NCBI GenBank assembly: GCA_030727085.1
Contig: JANRCF010000026.1
Coordinates: 1 to 8,915, forward strand
Origin: Alphaproteobacteria bacterium
GTDB taxonomy: Bacteria > Pseudomonadota > Alphaproteobacteria > Paracaedibacterales > CAIOTO01
Direction: 5' to 3'
Length of the DNA: 8,915 nucleotides
Shown here: positions 6,814 to 8,915 of the stretch, piece after piece
Layout: each line of letters begins with the position of its first letter
Numbering within the stretch: position 1 is the stretch's first letter
Program-made: the position numbers and the translations under genes
Notes under the pieces: model-generated
What the model saw: the letters and a program-made list of their open reading frames with translations, nothing else
Told to the model about the DNA's origin: nothing
Database searches by the model: none

Positions 6814-7760
6814 TAATTCACCTTTTTAGTGAGAAGTGGGGTGAGTCGTTGGCGTAGAGTCTCGACCTTTTGTTCAACAGAAAGTCGCACATCGGCATCA
6901 CTGAGCCACCGATCAAAGATTGTTTTAGAGATCGCCTGCTGTTCTTTTATTGTTTTAATTGCAGCGTCAAATTGATGCTTTTCAATTAAGGAAATAGCTT
7001 CTTCAATTGTTTTAATTAACGTTTCTTTTGTTGACGGGCTGGCGGCTTTAATTGCCGCTTGGTCTGTGCGTTCAAAGGATATGTGGCTTTTTGCTTTTTC
7101 CCAAAGACTATCAATCCATGATTGGTCTTTTGTATTTGTAGATGGGTTGTTATCGTTTGTGTGTTTAGATCTTACTAGTTTTTCTTTGATAACAACAAGA
7201 TCAGCAGTTAATTTTTTAAAAGGTCGTGTTTTCTTTGATGCCGCATTAATTAATTCATGAGCGGCCTCTAAAATATCTTTCCTTTTTGCAATGAATGGAT
7301 CGAGCGCACGCAGTTGCTCTATAAAAGGATCGCCATTAGAAAAATGTTCTAGTAATGAATTCCATTGAGCCACGATTTCGCTTGATCCTGATACAGCGAG
7401 ACCTGCGGTAGGTATGGATACGCGGTCATGCAATGCTTTTACTTGATCAGAAAGCTTGTTAAGAGATTCATTAAGTGTGGCTAGTTCTTTTTGTGTTTGA
7501 TCTGTTAGCGTTGCTAATGCCTTACTCTTTTCATCTTGAATCAGGTGAACGCGGTCAAGTTCGCTGCGTAACACTTGAATTTTCTTGATCGATGGAAAGA
7601 GAATATTCTCAATTTCTGGACCAAAAAAAGGCAGCGCCGTAATTACGCCTCCCCAGAGTATCAAGTTTATAGCGCCCGTTATTAATAAAGTTCTAAAAAG
7701 TTGAGAAACGAACCAATGGTTTTCTTCTTGTGGTTGTGTTTCTTTGTTTTGTACTGTCAT
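6813..7760 (-). CDS. Mitofilin (Mic60)-like inner-membrane protein
   Basis: A 315-residue protein with a short polar N-terminus, one membrane helix (about 23-45), a coiled-coil region (about 58-114, heptad-like with many Leu, Lys, Glu and Gln) and a helical C-terminal half. This is the layout of alphaproteobacterial mitofilin proteins, relatives of Mic60, which shapes crista junctions in mitochondria and intracytoplasmic membranes in some alphaproteobacteria. Family-like segments are GDPFIEQLRALDPF (about 143-156) and the C-terminal helices from LIEKHQFDAAIKTI to FDRWLSDADVRLSVEQ. Sequence similarity in this family is weak, so the call leans partly on context: a mitofilin gene directly followed by a HemY-like gene is a known alphaproteobacterial arrangement, usually with hemC and hemD upstream, which are absent here. 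The start is well supported by GGAGA. An alternative is an unrelated coiled-coil membrane protein. Confidence 0.7.
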   Translation of the reverse strand: MTVQNKETQPQEENHWFVSQLFRTLLITGAINLILWGGVITALPFFGPEIENILFPSIKKIQVLRSELDRVHLIQDEKSKALATLTDQTQKELATLNESLNKLSDQVKALHDRVSIPTAGLAVSGSSEIVAQWNSLLEHFSNGDPFIEQLRALDPFIAKRKDILEAAHELINAASKKTRPFKKLTADLVVIKEKLVRSKHTNDNNPSTNTKDQSWIDSLWEKAKSHISFERTDQAAIKAASPSTKETLIKTIEEAISLIEKHQFDAAIKTIKEQQAISKTIFDRWLSDADVRLSVEQKVETLRQRLTPLLTKKVN

Positions 7761-7766
7761 TGGTTT

Positions 7767-7771
7767 TCTCC
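7767..7771 (-). promoter_or_regulatory. Ribosome-binding site of the mitofilin-like gene
   Basis: GGAGA lies six bases upstream of the ATG at 7760 on the minus strand. It is the clearest Shine-Dalgarno sequence in the window and fixes this start over downstream alternatives. Confidence 0.7.
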
Positions 7772-7820
7772 ATCGCTTTGCTGTAATTACCAGCCAGTAG
7801 TGCTATTCTCATTTTTGATT

Positions 7821-7921
7821 TGTCATGTTGACACTGGCGGGGATCCGAAAATATATATAACATAAAGCTTTTAATTAATATGGCTTTAAGTATTCTTGAA
7901 CCTTCCTTCGTGAGAATGGCA
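7821..7921. repeat. Degenerate copy of the palindromic MITE-like element
   Basis: This stretch starts with TGTCAT (7821-7826) and ends with CTTCGTGAGAATGGCA (7906-7921), which matches the right end of the element at 3719-3818 at 13 of 16 positions. CGGGGATCC occurs at the same offset from the left end in both (18-26), and ATGGCTTTA lies in the middle of both, shifted by nine bases. Total lengths are 101 and 100 bases. The rest has diverged and is mostly A and T. The inverted ends no longer pair well, so this looks like an old, decayed copy. Confidence 0.5.
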
Positions 7922-8066
7922 GTAAATTAAAATAAGTGGTGGATAATGGAATTTATCTCACACATATAAGTTAGCGGCAAATTGACAGGATGTCGATGCC
8001 TAAACGCTTTGAGAGCCTATAATGCAAGGTGTGATTTCTCAGAAGATGATGTTGAACTCAAGTAAC

Positions 8067-8690
8067 TTATTTTTTTGAGAGTTCATCTGCAAAGCTGTGA
8101 TTACGGTCACGATGATGAATTTCATCGTCTCTTGCTGCAAGTACAACTTCTCTTAGGCAAGCATTTTTAGGCAGTTTCCAATAGGTTATAGCAACTTCCG
8201 GGGCAGCTACATTTTCAATTCTTTTATCGTCAATTTCTTTTAGATATTGTGTGTAAGAAATGACTGCCTCTTCTTCAAGATACCCAACGATGCGGTGAGC
8301 AGTTTTGGATGACACAATATACAATATGAAATAAGCTGCAAAAAACCAGACTTGCACAAAAATAATTAAAAAACGCTCAAACCAATTGGGTTGTGCAATT
8401 TGAATGAATGTCATCAAATGCATACGCTCGTTTTCTGCTTCATCGAGAAGCTCTTTTATCCAGCCTTGATCATCTTTGCACGATCTAAGGCTTTTTAAGT
8501 GCTGAAACATTCCGCCAACCATCCCGGGCACCCCAGCCACGGTCTCAAGCACAACTGCACGATTTCCATATCGTTTAGCAAAAAAGAGGTCTGCAAAAAA
8601 TCTTAAACTTTTAACAAAGCCATACGCAATATAGTCAGCAATGCAACTAGGTGGGCGGTGAGTAATAAGATTGTTTTCAAGAGAATCCAT
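8067..8690 (-). CDS. aox: Ubiquinol alternative oxidase (AOX)
   Basis: A 207-residue di-iron carboxylate oxidase bound to the membrane surface. It oxidises ubiquinol and reduces oxygen to water without proton pumping. All four AOX motifs are present in order: LETVAGVPGMVGG (48-60; ligand Glu49), LLDEAENERMHLM (81-93; Glu88 and His91), YLEEEAVISY (137-146; one Glu ligand) and ARDDEIHHRDRNH (186-198; Glu190 and His193). The hydrophobic stretch FLIIFVQVWFFAAYFILYIVS (107-127) fits the membrane-facing helices. There is no N-terminal extension, as expected for a bacterial form without a mitochondrial targeting peptide, and the length is near the lower end for the family. The ribosome-binding site is weak (ACGGC, then a run of A before ATG), so expression may depend on the AT-rich upstream region. 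No other respiratory gene lies nearby. Family assignment is very firm; the physiological role here is inference. Confidence 0.96.
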   Translation of the reverse strand: MDSLENNLITHRPPSCIADYIAYGFVKSLRFFADLFFAKRYGNRAVVLETVAGVPGMVGGMFQHLKSLRSCKDDQGWIKELLDEAENERMHLMTFIQIAQPNWFERFLIIFVQVWFFAAYFILYIVSSKTAHRIVGYLEEEAVISYTQYLKEIDDKRIENVAAPEVAITYWKLPKNACLREVVLAARDDEIHHRDRNHSFADELSKK

Positions 8691-8704
8691 TTTTTTAGCC
8701 GTTA

Positions 8705-8741
8705 ATTATATGTTATTTGGATTTATTATATGCTTATTATA
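8705..8741 (-). promoter_or_regulatory. AT-rich promoter region of the alternative oxidase
   Basis: Three exact TATAAT hexamers occur on the minus strand at 8741-8736, 8730-8725 and 8710-8705, upstream of the ATG at 8690. None has a good -35 at the usual distance. The middle one would give a leader of about 27 bases and is the most plausible; the nearest would leave under 10 bases. In such AT-rich DNA some of these will be chance. Confidence 0.3.
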
Positions 8742-8802
8742 TTAAAAATGCGTGAATAAAATGTGTTTGGATGGATTAACAAAAACTGTGGAGTTTTACT
8801 CA

Positions 8803-8915
8803 TTAAGGTGAGGGGATGCTAATTTCTTCCCAGACGGATTCACGAAGTACACCCGCAATTCCTTCACTAAGGCATAATGCTGTAATAAAAGGCGTATAGC
8901 CTAAGAGGTTATGTG
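8803..8915 (-). CDS. C-terminal end of an unrecognised protein (start outside the window)
   Basis: The minus-strand frame beginning at 8913 is open for 36 codons to a TAA at 8803-8805 and reads HNLLGYTPFITALCLSEG, then IAGVLRESVWEEISIPSP. The other two frames stop within five codons of the window edge. The alternation of hydrophobic residues with a final acidic, proline-ending tail looks like a genuine protein end, perhaps a last membrane-associated helix and tail, but I do not recognise the family. It lies upstream of the alternative oxidase in the same direction, with a 112-base gap, so a shared operon is possible but not shown. A chance open frame remains possible at this length. Confidence 0.5.
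   Translation of the reverse strand, partial: HNLLGYTPFITALCLSEGIAGVLRESVWEEISIPSP

Larger units (their letters stand above)
7761..8066. other. 306-bp spacer without a convincing gene
   Basis: The gap between the alternative oxidase and the mitofilin-like gene holds a degenerate ~100-bp inverted-repeat element (7821-7921) and the ribosome-binding site of the mitofilin-like gene. The remainder (7922-8066) is AT-rich with no tRNA fold. A + strand stretch of 31 open codons (7970-8065) between two TAA stops shows no recognisable protein and no start with a ribosome-binding site. I saw no clear intrinsic terminator for the oxidase and no firm promoter for the mitofilin-like gene. Confidence 0.6.

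Noticed and set aside
7982..8023. TTGACA (7982-7987) and TATAAT (8018-8023) on the + strand
   Set aside because: Both hexamers are perfect, but they are 30 bases apart, far too wide for one promoter, and neither has a good partner at the right distance.
7970..8065. 31 open codons on the + strand between two TAA stops, ending in SEDDVELK
   Set aside because: There is no ATG or GTG start with a ribosome-binding site, no recognised family, and the length is easily reached by chance. I considered a gene remnant but cannot support it.
8770..8800. Small hairpin GAGT-AAA-ACTC after the partial gene, with TTTTT five bases on
   Set aside because: A four-base-pair stem is too weak to call a terminator, and the U-run is not adjacent.

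Overview
The window looks like a chromosomal stretch from a low-to-moderate-GC alphaproteobacterium. The pointers are an argS gene followed directly by a SPOR-domain gene, a DUF1467 membrane protein, a one-PDZ RseP protease, and a mitofilin (Mic60)-like gene translationally coupled to a HemY-like TPR gene with a C-terminal zinc ribbon. AT-rich spacers and short dispersed palindromic repeats would fit an intracellular or host-associated lineage (Rickettsiales- or Holosporales-like), but that placement is inference from gene content and base composition.

Every recognisable gene lies on the minus strand, so transcription runs from high to low coordinates. In that order: the C-terminal end of an unrecognised protein (8803-8915, cut by the window edge); a ubiquinol alternative oxidase (8067-8690); a 306-bp gene-free spacer holding a degenerate inverted-repeat element; the mitofilin-like/HemY-like pair (5458-7760, overlapping by one base as TAATG); a DUF1467 two-helix membrane protein with a good sigma70-type promoter (5117-5338); rseP (3845-4984); a 215-bp spacer with two kinds of palindromic repeat; then argS, a SPOR-domain protein and the N-terminal half or less of an MFS transporter (1-3629), which are tightly spaced and probably form one operon.

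The common theme is the cell envelope. The SPOR protein has an FtsN-like topology and should act on septal peptidoglycan. RseP performs intramembrane proteolysis. The mitofilin-like protein is the bacterial relative of the mitochondrial crista-junction organiser. The HemY-like protein is an inner-membrane TPR protein whose gene travels with mitofilin. The alternative oxidase takes electrons straight from ubiquinol to oxygen without pumping protons. argS is the one cytosolic housekeeping gene.

I found no CRISPR array, tRNA, rRNA, insertion sequence, phage gene or defence system, and no clearly undescribed multi-gene system. The points most worth a second look are the solitary alternative oxidase, the mitofilin-like/HemY-like pair detached from hemC/hemD, and two related ~100-bp palindromic elements in two separate spacers.
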